Both the position numbers and the translations under genes were made by a program. Of a stretch of 64,000 bases of DNA, positions 38,481-49,098 are shown one piece after another. Each line of letters starts with the position of its first letter. Within the stretch, counting starts at the first letter, position 1. A model generated the notes under the pieces. The model was not told the origin of the DNA, did no database searches, and saw only the letters and a program-made list of their open reading frames with translations. Source of the DNA: DATLLJ01 sp965229885 (GTDB taxonomy: Bacteria; Acidobacteriota; Vicinamibacteria; Vicinamibacterales; CAVVIG01); assembly GCA_965229885.1 (NCBI GenBank), contig CBDDJX010000001.1:248001-312000 (forward strand), in the 5' to 3' direction.

Positions 38481-38505
38481 AAGCATTCGGATTGGTGGAG
38501 GCTGT

Positions 38506-39784
<1,279 letters not shown>

Positions 39785-39792
<8 letters not shown>

Positions 39793-40537
39793 GCTTGTTC
39801 TCCTCCGCCACGGCGAAAGCACGTGGAACCGCGAGAACAGGTTCACGGGCTGGACCGACGTCGATCTCTCCGAACGCGGGGTCGCCGAAGCCACCGAAGC
39901 CGGACGACTCCTGCGCGACGGTGGGTACGTCTTCGACCTCGCGTATACCTCAGTGCTGAGACGCGCCATCCGCACGCTGTGGATTACGCTCGACGTGCTC
40001 GATCTGATATGGATACCCGTGGTGAAGGAGTGGCGGCTCAACGAGCGGCACTACGGTGCGCTGCAGGGGCTGAACAAGGCCGAAACGGCCGCGAAGCACG
40101 GCGACGCGCAGGTCAGGATCTGGCGCCGCAGCTACGACATCCCGCCGCCGCCGCTCGCTGCCAACGATCCGCGGCAGGCGTCGCGCGATCCCCGGTACGC
40201 CGCGCTTACGCCGGGTGACGTGCCGCTGACCGAATCGCTCAAAGACACGGTCGCGCGGGTCCTGCCCTGCTGGCACGGCACGATCGCGCCCTCGATCCGA
40301 TCCGACCGGCGCGTCGTCATCGCCGCGCACGGCAACAGCTTACGGGCGCTCGTGAAGTATCTGGACGACATCTCCGAAGCGGAGATCGTCGAGCTGAACA
40401 TCCCGACGGGCATCCCGCTGGTCTACGAGCTGGACGACGATCTCAAGCCGATGCGTCACTATTATCTGGGCGACCCCGCGGCTGCGGCCGTGGCGGCGGC
40501 GCGCGTCGCGAATCAAGCCAGGACGGACAAGACGTAG
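39785..40537 (+). CDS. gpmA: 2,3-bisphosphoglycerate-dependent phosphoglycerate mutase
   Basis: 250 residues from the GTG at 39785, whose codons overlap the eno stop. It interconverts 3- and 2-phosphoglycerate. Phosphohistidine motif LLRHGESTWNRENRFTGW, the ERHYGALQGLNK substrate loop, YDIPPPPL, and the second His in IAAHGNSLRALVKYLD are all present. Length matches the dPGM family. Longer in-frame starts lie inside eno and are rejected. Confidence 0.96.
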
Positions 40538-40550
40538 GTGCGTCTTCTAT

Positions 40551-40853
40551 CTATTCCACCGGCTCCGCCGTTTCGTCCGCGGCGATTCTGAGCGACCGCA
40601 GGAAGCAGCGGTCGTTGGCCGTGACCTCGAAGGTGCGTCGAGGTTGGACCGCACGCGCCGGCGCGGACACCTTCGTCAGCGCCGCCGTTGGTGAGCGGCT
40701 CACGAAGCCGACGACGGCCTCGAGCGTCACCTTCATTTCGAACCCTGCAGCGCGAGCTTTCTCCCGGCACGCTTCGACTTGTGGATTTTCGGCGACCGCC
40801 GCGGCAATCGCGTCGGCCAGCTCTCGCGCGAACCGGTTCACGACGTCGTCCAT
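40551..40853 (-). CDS. Small hypothetical protein
   Basis: 100 residues, ATG with GGAGG nearby. Helical N-terminal half (NRFARELADAIAAAVAENPQ, CREKARAAGFEMKVTLEAVV) and a basic, Pro-containing C-terminal half. No recognised domain. It converges on gpmA with a 13-bp gap and is divergent from the mutase gene. Confidence 0.55.
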   Translation of the reverse strand: MDDVVNRFARELADAIAAAVAENPQVEACREKARAAGFEMKVTLEAVVGFVSRSPTAALTKVSAPARAVQPRRTFEVTANDRCFLRSLRIAADETAEPVE

Positions 40854-40986
40854 CCTGCTTCCTCCCTCACGCCGCCGGGTTGGGTTCCGGGGCGCTTCCC
40901 GATCCGAACCTGTCTGACACCAGGGCGGTGAACAGGGACCGGGCGCCAGACGTGATCATCGATGCTCGGAAGAACCTTGAAGAGGT

Positions 40987-42639
40987 ATGGAGGAGTCTAG
41001 GCCCAAAGGCCCAAATTTGTCAAGTACTTACAGCCACCGTTTCGGCAGAGTCGAGTACAATTCCTCTGTGCACCACGCGCACACCCCTGAGGATCTGGCG
41101 GGCTGGACGCCTGAAGCCGAGCTTGGCTTCCCCGGAGAGTTCCCGTTCACGCGCGGGATTCATCCAACCATGTACCGCAGCCGGCTGTGGACGATGCGTC
41201 AGTACGCCGGCTTCGCGACAGCCGAGGAATCGAACGCGCGGTATCGATATCTGCTGACGCAGGGGGTCAGCGGCCTCAGCGTCGCCTTCGATCTGCCGAC
41301 ACAAATGGGGTACGACCCGGACCACCCGCTGGCGGCGGGCGAGGTCGGACGCGTCGGCGTGTCGATTAATTCCATCGACGACATGGCCGCGCTCTTCGAC
41401 GGAATCCCGCTCGACCGCGTATCGACATCGATGACGATTAACGCGACGGCGATCATCCTGCTGTCGCTGTACGTCGCGGTGGCGAAGCGCCAGGGCGTGG
41501 CCCTGACAACGCTCTCCGGAACGATTCAGAACGACATTCTCAAGGAATACATCGCGCGCGGCACGTACATCTATCCGCCGAGGCCTTCGCTGCGGCTGGT
41601 CACCGACATCCTGGCGTTCGGCGAGCGTGAGCTGCCGAACTGGAACATCATCTCCATCAGCGGCTACCATATTCGCGAGGCCGGATCGACCGCGGTTCAG
41701 GAAGTGGCGTTCACCTTCGCCAATGGGATGGCGTACGTGCAGGCGGCCATCGACAGCGGACTGGACGTCAACCAGTTCGGGCAGCGGCTGTCGTTCTTCT
41801 TCAACGCGCACAATGATTTTCTCGAGGAGATTGCCAAGTTCCGCGCCGCGCGACGCCTGTGGGCGCGGATCATGCGCGATCGCTTCGGCGCCACCAATCC
41901 GCGCGCTCAACAACTGCGTTTCCACACACAGACCGCGGGGAGCACGCTCACCGCCCAGCAGCCCGACAACAACATCGTCCGCGTCGCGCTGCAGGCGCTG
42001 GCGGCGGTGCTCGGCGGGACACAGTCGCTTCATTGCAATGGCCGTGACGAGGCGCTGGCGCTGCCGACGGAGGAATCGGTGCGGATCGCGCTGAGGACCC
42101 AGCAGATCATCGCCGCGGAAAGCGGCGTGGCGAATACGGTCGACCCGGTCGCCGGCTCGTACGCCGTCGAGAGCCTCACCAACGCGATCGAGCGGGAGGC
42201 GCAGGATATCCTGGCGCGAATCGACCGGACGGGTGGCACGCTCGCGGCGATTGAGAGCGGGCTCATCCAGCGTGAGATTCAGGAATCCGCATTCCAAGCG
42301 CAGCAGGCGGTCGACGCGGGCCGCTCGATCGTCGTCGGCGTCAACAAGTTCGTGGAAAAGAGGTCGTCCTCCCAGCCCATTTTCCGAGTCGATCCTGAAG
42401 TCGAGCCGCGACAGATCGCCCGCCTCCGCGCCGTACGGGCGAGTCGCGACGCCGACACGTGGCGGGCGGCGCTCGCCGCTGTGTCGCGCGCGGCGTCCGA
42501 CGGCAGTAATCTCGTACCGCCGATCGTGGCGGCGGTGGAAGCCCGCGCGACCGTCGGGGAAATCGCCGACACGATGCGGACCGTGTTCGGCGAATTCGAT
42601 GGGGCAATGGTATCTGAATCCAAGGATGTGAGAGTCTGA
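40987..42639 (+). CDS. Methylmalonyl-CoA mutase, large subunit-type catalytic chain
   Basis: 550 residues in the longest reading. It carries the TIM-barrel domain of B12-dependent acyl-CoA mutases (PFTRGIHPTMYRSRLWTMRQ, DLPTQMGYDPDHP, SISGYHIREAGSTAVQEVAF, RLSFFFNAHNDFLEEIAKFR, HTQTAGSTLTAQQPDNN). There is no DxHxxG B12-binding domain, so a separate small subunit is needed and none is in the window. The usual 40 or so N-terminal residues before TPEDLAGW are absent or altered. Translation may instead begin at the GTG at 41068, 6 nt after a TACAAT box. A neighbouring frame (SAESSTIPLCTT) resembles the lost N-terminus, so an old frameshift is possible. Confidence 0.9.
   Translation: MEESRPKGPNLSSTYSHRFGRVEYNSSVHHAHTPEDLAGWTPEAELGFPGEFPFTRGIHPTMYRSRLWTMRQYAGFATAEESNARYRYLLTQGVSGLSVAFDLPTQMGYDPDHPLAAGEVGRVGVSINSIDDMAALFDGIPLDRVSTSMTINATAIILLSLYVAVAKRQGVALTTLSGTIQNDILKEYIARGTYIYPPRPSLRLVTDILAFGERELPNWNIISISGYHIREAGSTAVQEVAFTFANGMAYVQAAIDSGLDVNQFGQRLSFFFNAHNDFLEEIAKFRAARRLWARIMRDRFGATNPRAQQLRFHTQTAGSTLTAQQPDNNIVRVALQALAAVLGGTQSLHCNGRDEALALPTEESVRIALRTQQIIAAESGVANTVDPVAGSYAVESLTNAIEREAQDILARIDRTGGTLAAIESGLIQREIQESAFQAQQAVDAGRSIVVGVNKFVEKRSSSQPIFRVDPEVEPRQIARLRAVRASRDADTWRAALAAVSRAASDGSNLVPPIVAAVEARATVGEIADTMRTVFGEFDGAMVSESKDVRV
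41056..41061 (+). promoter_or_regulatory. Candidate -10 box close to an alternative mutase start
   Basis: TACAAT is followed by 6 nt and then GTG (41068-41070). If used, the transcript would be leaderless and the mutase chain 523 residues. Confidence 0.3.
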
Positions 42640-42674
42640 GGATATAAGGATTTAAATCCCCCAATAGATCCTCA
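42637..42674. repeat. Hairpin-forming palindromic intergenic sequence
   Basis: TGAGGAT (42637-42643) pairs with ATCCTCA (42668-42674), enclosing the perfect 12-bp palindrome GGATTTAAATCC (42648-42659). It sits between the mutase stop and the oppD-like start. No T-run follows, so a classical terminator is unlikely. Confidence 0.35.
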
Positions 42675-42699
42675 GATCCACACATCTACAAGTCCTTAC

Positions 42700-43642
<943 letters not shown>

Positions 43643-43656
<14 letters not shown>

Positions 43657-44404
43657 AGTGTCTCACCTGGTGAAGCATTTCGTCCGCAACGGCGGCTTCT
43701 TCAAACAGGGCGCGCGCGTTGCCGCGGTGGACGACGTGAGCTTCCACATCGACGAGGGTGAGACGTTCGGTCTCGTCGGCGAGTCCGGAAGCGGCAAGAC
43801 GACGACGGGCCGCTGCATACTGCGGCTCGTCGAGCCGACGTCCGGCGCGGTCACGTTTCGCGGCGAGAACGTCCTCGCGCTCTCGCCATCGCCCCTGCGG
43901 GCGGCGCGCCGCGAGCGCGTCGCGGAACTGTTCGGACTGGTCGGTCTCGATCCGATCCACCTCGAGCGCTACCCGCATGAGTTCAGCGGCGGTCAGCGGC
44001 AGCGGATCGGGCTGGCGCGGGCGCTGGCACTCGACCCGTCGTTCGTGATTCTCGACGAACCGGTGTCGGCGCTGGATGTGTCGGTCCAGGCACAGGCGGT
44101 CAACCTCCTGATGGACCTGCAGCAGCGCCTCAGCCTGACGTACCTCTTTATCGCCCACGATCTGCGGCTGGTCGAGCACATCTGCAGCCGCATGGCTGTG
44201 ATGTATGTCGGAAGGATCGTGGAAATGGGACCGGTGGCTTCGATCTTCGCTGCGCCGCAGCATCCCTATACCCGGGCGCTGCTGTCCGCGATACCCGTCC
44301 CGGAGCCTGACGCGCCGCCCCGGCGCATCTCACTAGATCCCGCGTCGTTCAACCGCGGCGCCGTCTTGAAGCAAATCGCGGACGGGCACTGGGCCGCCGT
44401 CTGA
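43643..44404 (+). CDS. Opp/Dpp ABC transporter ATP-binding protein (OppF type) lacking the Q-loop
   Basis: 253 residues, clearly shorter than the usual 310-330. Walker A (GESGSGKTTTGR), signature (FSGGQRQRIGLARAL), Walker B (FVILDEPVSALD) and switch His (FIAHDLRLV) are intact. After SPSPLRAARR the sequence jumps directly to ERVAELFGLVGLDP. About 40 residues that normally hold the Q-loop (IFQDP...SLNPR) are missing, and the frame is kept. The Q-loop glutamine coordinates magnesium and couples to the permease, so this subunit may be inactive unless OppD suffices. Start ATG at 43643; longer frames lie inside oppD. Confidence 0.9.
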
Positions 44405-44409
44405 AGGGC

Positions 44410-45765
44410 GTGACTGACCGCATGGAACGCAAACCGACGATCGTGGATTTGTTCGAGCGGCTCGAGCACGAACGGGAGGCAGCCGACCGGCAGTATAACG
44501 AGGCGCTGACGGCGCTCGACCGCGCGTATCAGGACCGCCCGGACCGCCCGGGCCACCCCGCCCACCAGGCTCGCCCGGGGGGGACGGATCTCCCGGCCGC
44601 CCCCATCTTCCACGACGCCAGCCAGGTGGAGCGGTTGAACGAGGACTGGAAGATCGTGTCCGAGGGCGCCCCAGCGGCCGGCAGGTCACTCAAAGGGAGG
44701 CTGGGTGGCTTCATCCGGCGCGCGCTGGCCCCCGTCTTCTACGCGCAGCAGCGGTTCAACGCGTCCGTCGTCGATCACATCAACCGCAACGTCGTGGCGC
44801 AGGAGCAGGCGACGCGCGCGGCGGCCGCGCTGGTCGATGCCGCGCGGCGGGAACTCGACGCCGTTGCCCGATTCGAGTGGCTGCTGCTGCAGTTCCTGCA
44901 GACCATTACCGGTTACGTCGACACGAAGGATCGCCGTGAGGGTCGGGCGGAGCTTCGCGAACAGGTGGCGCTCGTTCAGCAGCGCCTCGTGATGGTCGAG
45001 CGTGAGCTCGCTCGCGAAGCGGAGCCTCGCCGGCCGGCGCCGGCTGGCGCCGCGCCGCCGGCGGTGTTCAGCGACCTCGGTTCGGCCGTCTATCTCGGCT
45101 TCGAAGATCGGTTTCGCGGCACGACCGGGACGATCCGCACGCGGCTCGAGCCGTACCTGCCGCTCTTCGCAGCCGCGACCGACGTGCTCGACATCGGCTG
45201 CGGCCGAGGCGAGCTTCTGGAGCTGCTTCGCGACAAAGGGGTGGCCGCGCGCGGCATCGACACCAACCGGGCCATGGTGGAGTTGTGCCGCTCCAGGGGG
45301 GTCGCGGTCGAGCAGGCGGACGCAGCCGGCTACCTCGAAACCCAGGAGGACGGCAGCCTCGGTGGCATCGTGGCGATACAGGTCGTCGAACATTTCGAGC
45401 CGGCGTACCTGGTGCGTGTGCTCGGGCTGGCCTATCAGAAGCTTCGACCAGGCGCTCCGCTTGTGCTCGAAACGATCAACGTGGCGTGCTGGATGGCCTT
45501 CTTCGAAACGTACCTCCGCGACCCGACACACGCGCGCCCGTTGCATCCCGACACGCTGCGGTATCTCGTGCAGGCAAGCGGGTTCACGAGCGTCAACGTT
45601 GAATACCGGGAGCCGGTCACCGACGCCGATCGCCTGGAGCAGGTCGCGGTCTCGGCCGCGGACCAGGCCACCGCGGCCATCGCCGCGGCCATCAACGCGC
45701 ACGCCGACAAACTCAACGCGCGGTTGTTTTCGTCGATGGACTACGCGGTCATCGCGAGGCGGTGA
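44410..45765 (+). CDS. Class I SAM-dependent methyltransferase with long coiled-coil N-terminus
   Basis: 451 residues. Residues 1-210 are mostly helical: a heptad region (FERLEHEREAADRQYNEALTAL), a basic/hydrophobic segment (GGFIRRALAPVFYAQQRFN) and more coiled coil. The methyltransferase domain follows (about 235-400): motif I VLDIGCGRGELLELL, ARGIDTNRAMVE, and VAIQVVEHFEPAYL. Similar proteins occur in glycan-biosynthesis loci, where they methylate sugars or cap chains. The N-terminal layout resembles the protein at 23353. GTG start 5 bp after the oppF-like stop. Confidence 0.85.
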   Translation: MTDRMERKPTIVDLFERLEHEREAADRQYNEALTALDRAYQDRPDRPGHPAHQARPGGTDLPAAPIFHDASQVERLNEDWKIVSEGAPAAGRSLKGRLGGFIRRALAPVFYAQQRFNASVVDHINRNVVAQEQATRAAAALVDAARRELDAVARFEWLLLQFLQTITGYVDTKDRREGRAELREQVALVQQRLVMVERELAREAEPRRPAPAGAAPPAVFSDLGSAVYLGFEDRFRGTTGTIRTRLEPYLPLFAAATDVLDIGCGRGELLELLRDKGVAARGIDTNRAMVELCRSRGVAVEQADAAGYLETQEDGSLGGIVAIQVVEHFEPAYLVRVLGLAYQKLRPGAPLVLETINVACWMAFFETYLRDPTHARPLHPDTLRYLVQASGFTSVNVEYREPVTDADRLEQVAVSAADQATAAIAAAINAHADKLNARLFSSMDYAVIARR

Positions 45766-45804
45766 CGAATACGACCGTCGTGAATGCGACTGGCACAGGC
45801 TAAC

Positions 45805-46491
45805 TTAGGCGCCGCGGCGGACGTCGTTCTCGACCTGGCCGTCGCGCGTGTAGATGGTGCGATAGGCGAACGCGGCGACGTCGGCTTCGTGCGTGACGAG
45901 GATGATCGTGTTGCCCGCCTTGTGGAGCTTCTCGAACAACGTCATGATCTCGTGGCCGGTCTTCGAATCGAGGTTGCCGGTCGGCTCGTCCGCCAGCAGG
46001 ATGGACGGATTGTTCACAAGCGCCCGCGCGATGGCGACGCGCTGGCGCTGACCGCCGGACAGCTCGTTGGGCCGGTGCGTCATTCGCGAACCAAGATCGA
46101 CGCGATCGAGCGCATCCCGGGCGCGCTCTTCCCGCGTTTTCGCCGGCACACCGGCGTACACGAGCGGCAGTCCCACGTTGTGCAGCGCCGACGCGCGCGG
46201 CAGCAGGTTGAACGTCTGGAAGACGAAACCAATCTCCTCGTTGCGAATACGGGCGAGCTCGTCGTCGTTCATCTGGCTCACCTGCTTGTGCTTCAGCAGA
46301 TAAGAGCCCTTGCTGGGCGTGTCCAGGCAGCCAATCAGGTTCATCAGCGTCGACTTGCCCGAGCCGGACGGCCCCATGATGGCCACGTATTCGCCGCGCT
46401 CGATCTGAAGGGAAACACCTCGCAAGGCATGGATCTTTTCGGATCCCATTAAATAGGTTTTCCATAGATCGACTGTCTCGATCAACGCCAT
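45805..46491 (-). CDS. LolD/MacB-type ABC transporter ATP-binding protein
   Basis: 228 residues from the ATG at 46491; the longer frame to 46719 overlaps the upstream gene and is rejected. Walker A GPSGSGKST, Q-loop FVFQTFNLLPR, signature LSGGQRQRVAIARAL, Walker B ILLADEPTGNLD, and His in ILVTHEADVA. This family powers lipoprotein release (LolD) or macrolide/peptide efflux (MacB). A FtsX-like permease normally follows, but the next gene is the convergent methyltransferase 39 bp away, so the ATPase is an orphan here. Confidence 0.92.
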   Translation of the reverse strand: MALIETVDLWKTYLMGSEKIHALRGVSLQIERGEYVAIMGPSGSGKSTLMNLIGCLDTPSKGSYLLKHKQVSQMNDDELARIRNEEIGFVFQTFNLLPRASALHNVGLPLVYAGVPAKTREERARDALDRVDLGSRMTHRPNELSGGQRQRVAIARALVNNPSILLADEPTGNLDSKTGHEIMTLFEKLHKAGNTIILVTHEADVAAFAYRTIYTRDGQVENDVRRGA

Positions 46492-46496
46492 TGGGA

Positions 46497-47415
46497 CTAC
46501 TTCCCGCTCTTGAGGCGGGTCAACAGATCTCTGCAGACCGCTGGCGCATCGACCGGAATGTGCGCGTCCCAGTTCCGCACATCGATGGGGATGAGCGTCA
46601 GTTTCGTGACCCGGTTCTTGCGCCGCTCCTCCGCGAGCGCTTCCGCCAACTCGCGCGGTGGCGCGACCGAGGAACCGAGTAGAAGCACGCAGATCTCGTC
46701 CTTCGGCGACGAGATCCATTTGGCAGCCAGCGACCAGGTGTCGCTGACGGCGGTGGCGTCCACGGGATCGATGAACCGTCCGAGCAGCCGCGGCCGTCTA
46801 CCACCGCCGAACAACTTCGGTTTCGGCACGAGCGCGATGTCAAACCCGCGAACCTGGGTCTCGTCGTAGTCGGCTCCAGTCCGGGTGAGTGTCTGCCGGA
46901 TCTGTTCGCACGTCGCCTTACGCACGAGCCGATCGCGACTCGCACGCTCCTTGGTATATGCACGGGCCCGCGGCGGTGAAGGCGCGGCCGAAGGTTCGCC
47001 GGCCGCGGCGAGGGCGCGATCGTATTCGGCGCGCTGCGCTTCGTTGAACAGCACGCGGTACGCCTCTCTGGAATTCGAGGTCCTGCACGAGGCTGAACAG
47101 CAGCGGGTCGGACATCGCCACGGTCAGCAGGTTTTTCTCGAGGCTGACGGCGATACACACGCGTTTCTGCGCGACTCCCTGGGGAACCAGGATGACGGCG
47201 GAGGGATCGGGCGGGTTCTCGGCGAGGCTCACGTACGGGAACCCGAGTTGCATGGCGAGCGCCACCGCGATCTGCTTTTCAGTCGCGAAGTTCATCCGGA
47301 CGAGCACGACACCAAGCCGCTCACGGGTGCGCTTGTGCTCAACCAGCGCGTGTTCGAGATCGTCGGCGCTGATGAGGCCTGCCTGGATGAGGCACTCACC
47401 CATTTTCTTTCGCAT
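46497..47415 (-). pseudogene. MshEN (GspE N-terminal) protein fused out of frame to a J-domain remnant
   Basis: The first frame (47415 down to about 47065) encodes a tandem MshEN domain: MGECLIQAGLISADDLEHAL, then RLGVVLVRMNFATEKQIAVA and ALAMQLGFPYVSL. These are the repeats that bind c-di-GMP in MshE. At about 47065 it loses sense. The adjacent frame begins REAYRVLFNEAQRAEYDRAL, the tail of a J-domain, and continues as a 160-residue domain I do not recognise (DIALVPKPKLFGGGRRPRL, LAAKWISSPKDEICVLLLGS). The HPD half of the J-domain is missing, so a deletion plus frameshift joined the parts. The 3' frame alone (GTG at 47054) might still be expressed. Confidence 0.65.
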
Positions 47416-47557
47416 TCTCTACCTCGCCATAAATGCCGTCGTTACCTTGAAGAATCAACATCTTACGACGTGCCAGACGGCCTTAAAACATCAAAAAACG
47501 AGCAAAGACAAAACCGCAATAGACCACCATATCTTGTGGGCGAGCGGACGGCGTCCA

Positions 47558-48967
47558 CTAGGGTGCCACCGGCGCTCGTCCCGCAGCGCGGAGCGTGAGG
47601 CTCCGTAATCGACCCTGCGCATCTCGAAGCAGGACCCTCGTCGGCGTGATGTCCACGATCCTCGCTCCGTTCACTTCATCACCTGGACCGACGATCCGGC
47701 CGTTGACGATCGCGAACTTGCGATCGGGCGAATGCAAGATGGTCCCGAGCACGGCGTCAAACGGCACTGGCGGCGGCGTCGCCCACACGGCGGGCGGTGC
47801 CGCTGACGATACGACAGGCCCCGCCGGTAACGTGGGCGGCTTCGCCGTGGTCGCAGCGGACGGAGTCGGCGCCTGTGGCGGCGGCGTAGTCACCGGCGAT
47901 GCAGCTCTCAGCACCGCCGGTGGCGCCGACGGGGTCGGCGGCACGATTGGCGACGGCGTCGTTCGCGCGATCGGCTCCGGCGACGTCGATTGCCACCACC
48001 GGCTTTGCTCGATGGCCCAGCCCGCGCCCAGCCCGGTGGCGATGCCGGCGACCACTGCCGCCCGCGCCAACACGACTCGCCGGTTCCGCCAGTGATGCCG
48101 CCGCATCAGGTTGATCGGGCTCGGCCAATCCGCTGCCGCAGCCCACGCCAGCCTCAGTTCCGCGGCCCGCTCGCGAATCTCGTCCTCCGGTTCCGGAAGG
48201 CGCTCGACATCCATGCCAAAGAGCGAGTCGAGCGCCTCGACTTCAATGTCGAGCCGTTCCATCATCCGAACCGTCATCGTGCGCAGATCCGGAAGGCCAC
48301 CGCAGATCGACACCTGCGTAACCGCATTCCTCTCCGCGCCGACGGTCGTCAGAAGTTCCGCGGGCGCATCGACGAGCCGGGCCGCGAGATCGTCCCGTCG
48401 CCCGACGACGTCCGCGTCTTGTGGTGAGCCCCGCGCACCGGATCCATCTTCATATCCCCACGGCAGCTCGCGCGCGCCGAGCAACGAGCCGTCGCGAATG
48501 AGCGCGATGCACAGAACGGTCGTGTCCAGGGCCACATAGGCCTCAATCCCGCCCGGTACGGCACACGCCTGTCGCGATCGCGCCAGCCCCAGTAGCGCGT
48601 CGGCCGGCGTCATGACCGATCGAATGCGGACACGGGCCTCAACGAGCGGCCGGACCGCCGGCGACACATCGTCGGCGTTAGCCAGCGCGAGCACCACCGG
48701 CTGCCGGTTTGCGCCCTTAATCGCCGTCGATGCCGTCGCGATGTCGACGACCGTGCCCAGCGTGTCCACGCCCGCCGCCCGGACCAGCGCCAGCGCTTCA
48801 GCCCGCATGTCTTCGTAGGAGCCGTGCGAGACCACCACCTGTCGATGTTCGCTTCGCACACCCCACACGACAACGGCCACAGGTCGGCGACCGATTGACG
48901 CGAACCACCGATCGGTCTCGGGGCCCGACGGTGGCAGGACTGAATACGACCGCACGCACGTGGCCAA
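47558..48967 (-). CDS. MshI/PilM-like actin-fold protein fused to an MshK/GspB-like C-terminal domain
   Basis: 469 residues from a TTG preceded by GGGGAGG. The N-terminal half has an actin-like fold (YVALDTTVLCIALIRDGSLL, SICGGLPDLRTMTVRM, LRLAWAAAADWPSPINLMRR) as in MshI, PilM and GspL. A TM helix follows at about 300-322 (VVAGIATGLGAGWAIEQ), then a Pro/Ala-rich linker. The C-terminal beta domain (ILHSPDRKFAIVNGRIVGPG, VVDIT-type motif, LRDAQGRLRSLTL) resembles MshK, GspB and PilP. In known systems these are separate proteins that link the cytoplasmic platform to the secretin. It lies in the msh-like block, opposite the GGDEF gene. Confidence 0.75.
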   Translation of the reverse strand: MATCVRSYSVLPPSGPETDRWFASIGRRPVAVVVWGVRSEHRQVVVSHGSYEDMRAEALALVRAAGVDTLGTVVDIATASTAIKGANRQPVVLALANADDVSPAVRPLVEARVRIRSVMTPADALLGLARSRQACAVPGGIEAYVALDTTVLCIALIRDGSLLGARELPWGYEDGSGARGSPQDADVVGRRDDLAARLVDAPAELLTTVGAERNAVTQVSICGGLPDLRTMTVRMMERLDIEVEALDSLFGMDVERLPEPEDEIRERAAELRLAWAAAADWPSPINLMRRHHWRNRRVVLARAAVVAGIATGLGAGWAIEQSRWWQSTSPEPIARTTPSPIVPPTPSAPPAVLRAASPVTTPPPQAPTPSAATTAKPPTLPAGPVVSSAAPPAVWATPPPVPFDAVLGTILHSPDRKFAIVNGRIVGPGDEVNGARIVDITPTRVLLRDAQGRLRSLTLRAAGRAPVAP

Positions 48968-49098
48968 GTGCCGCCTCCCCGCCGGTTCCCGCCGGCCGGC
49001 GCGTCAGTTGTACGAACGGCGACGGTCGCTCGTTACTGCTCACGAGTGCACCCTACTAACTTGCGCCGGGCCGGTGGTTGGGTAAACAGGTCTGACGT

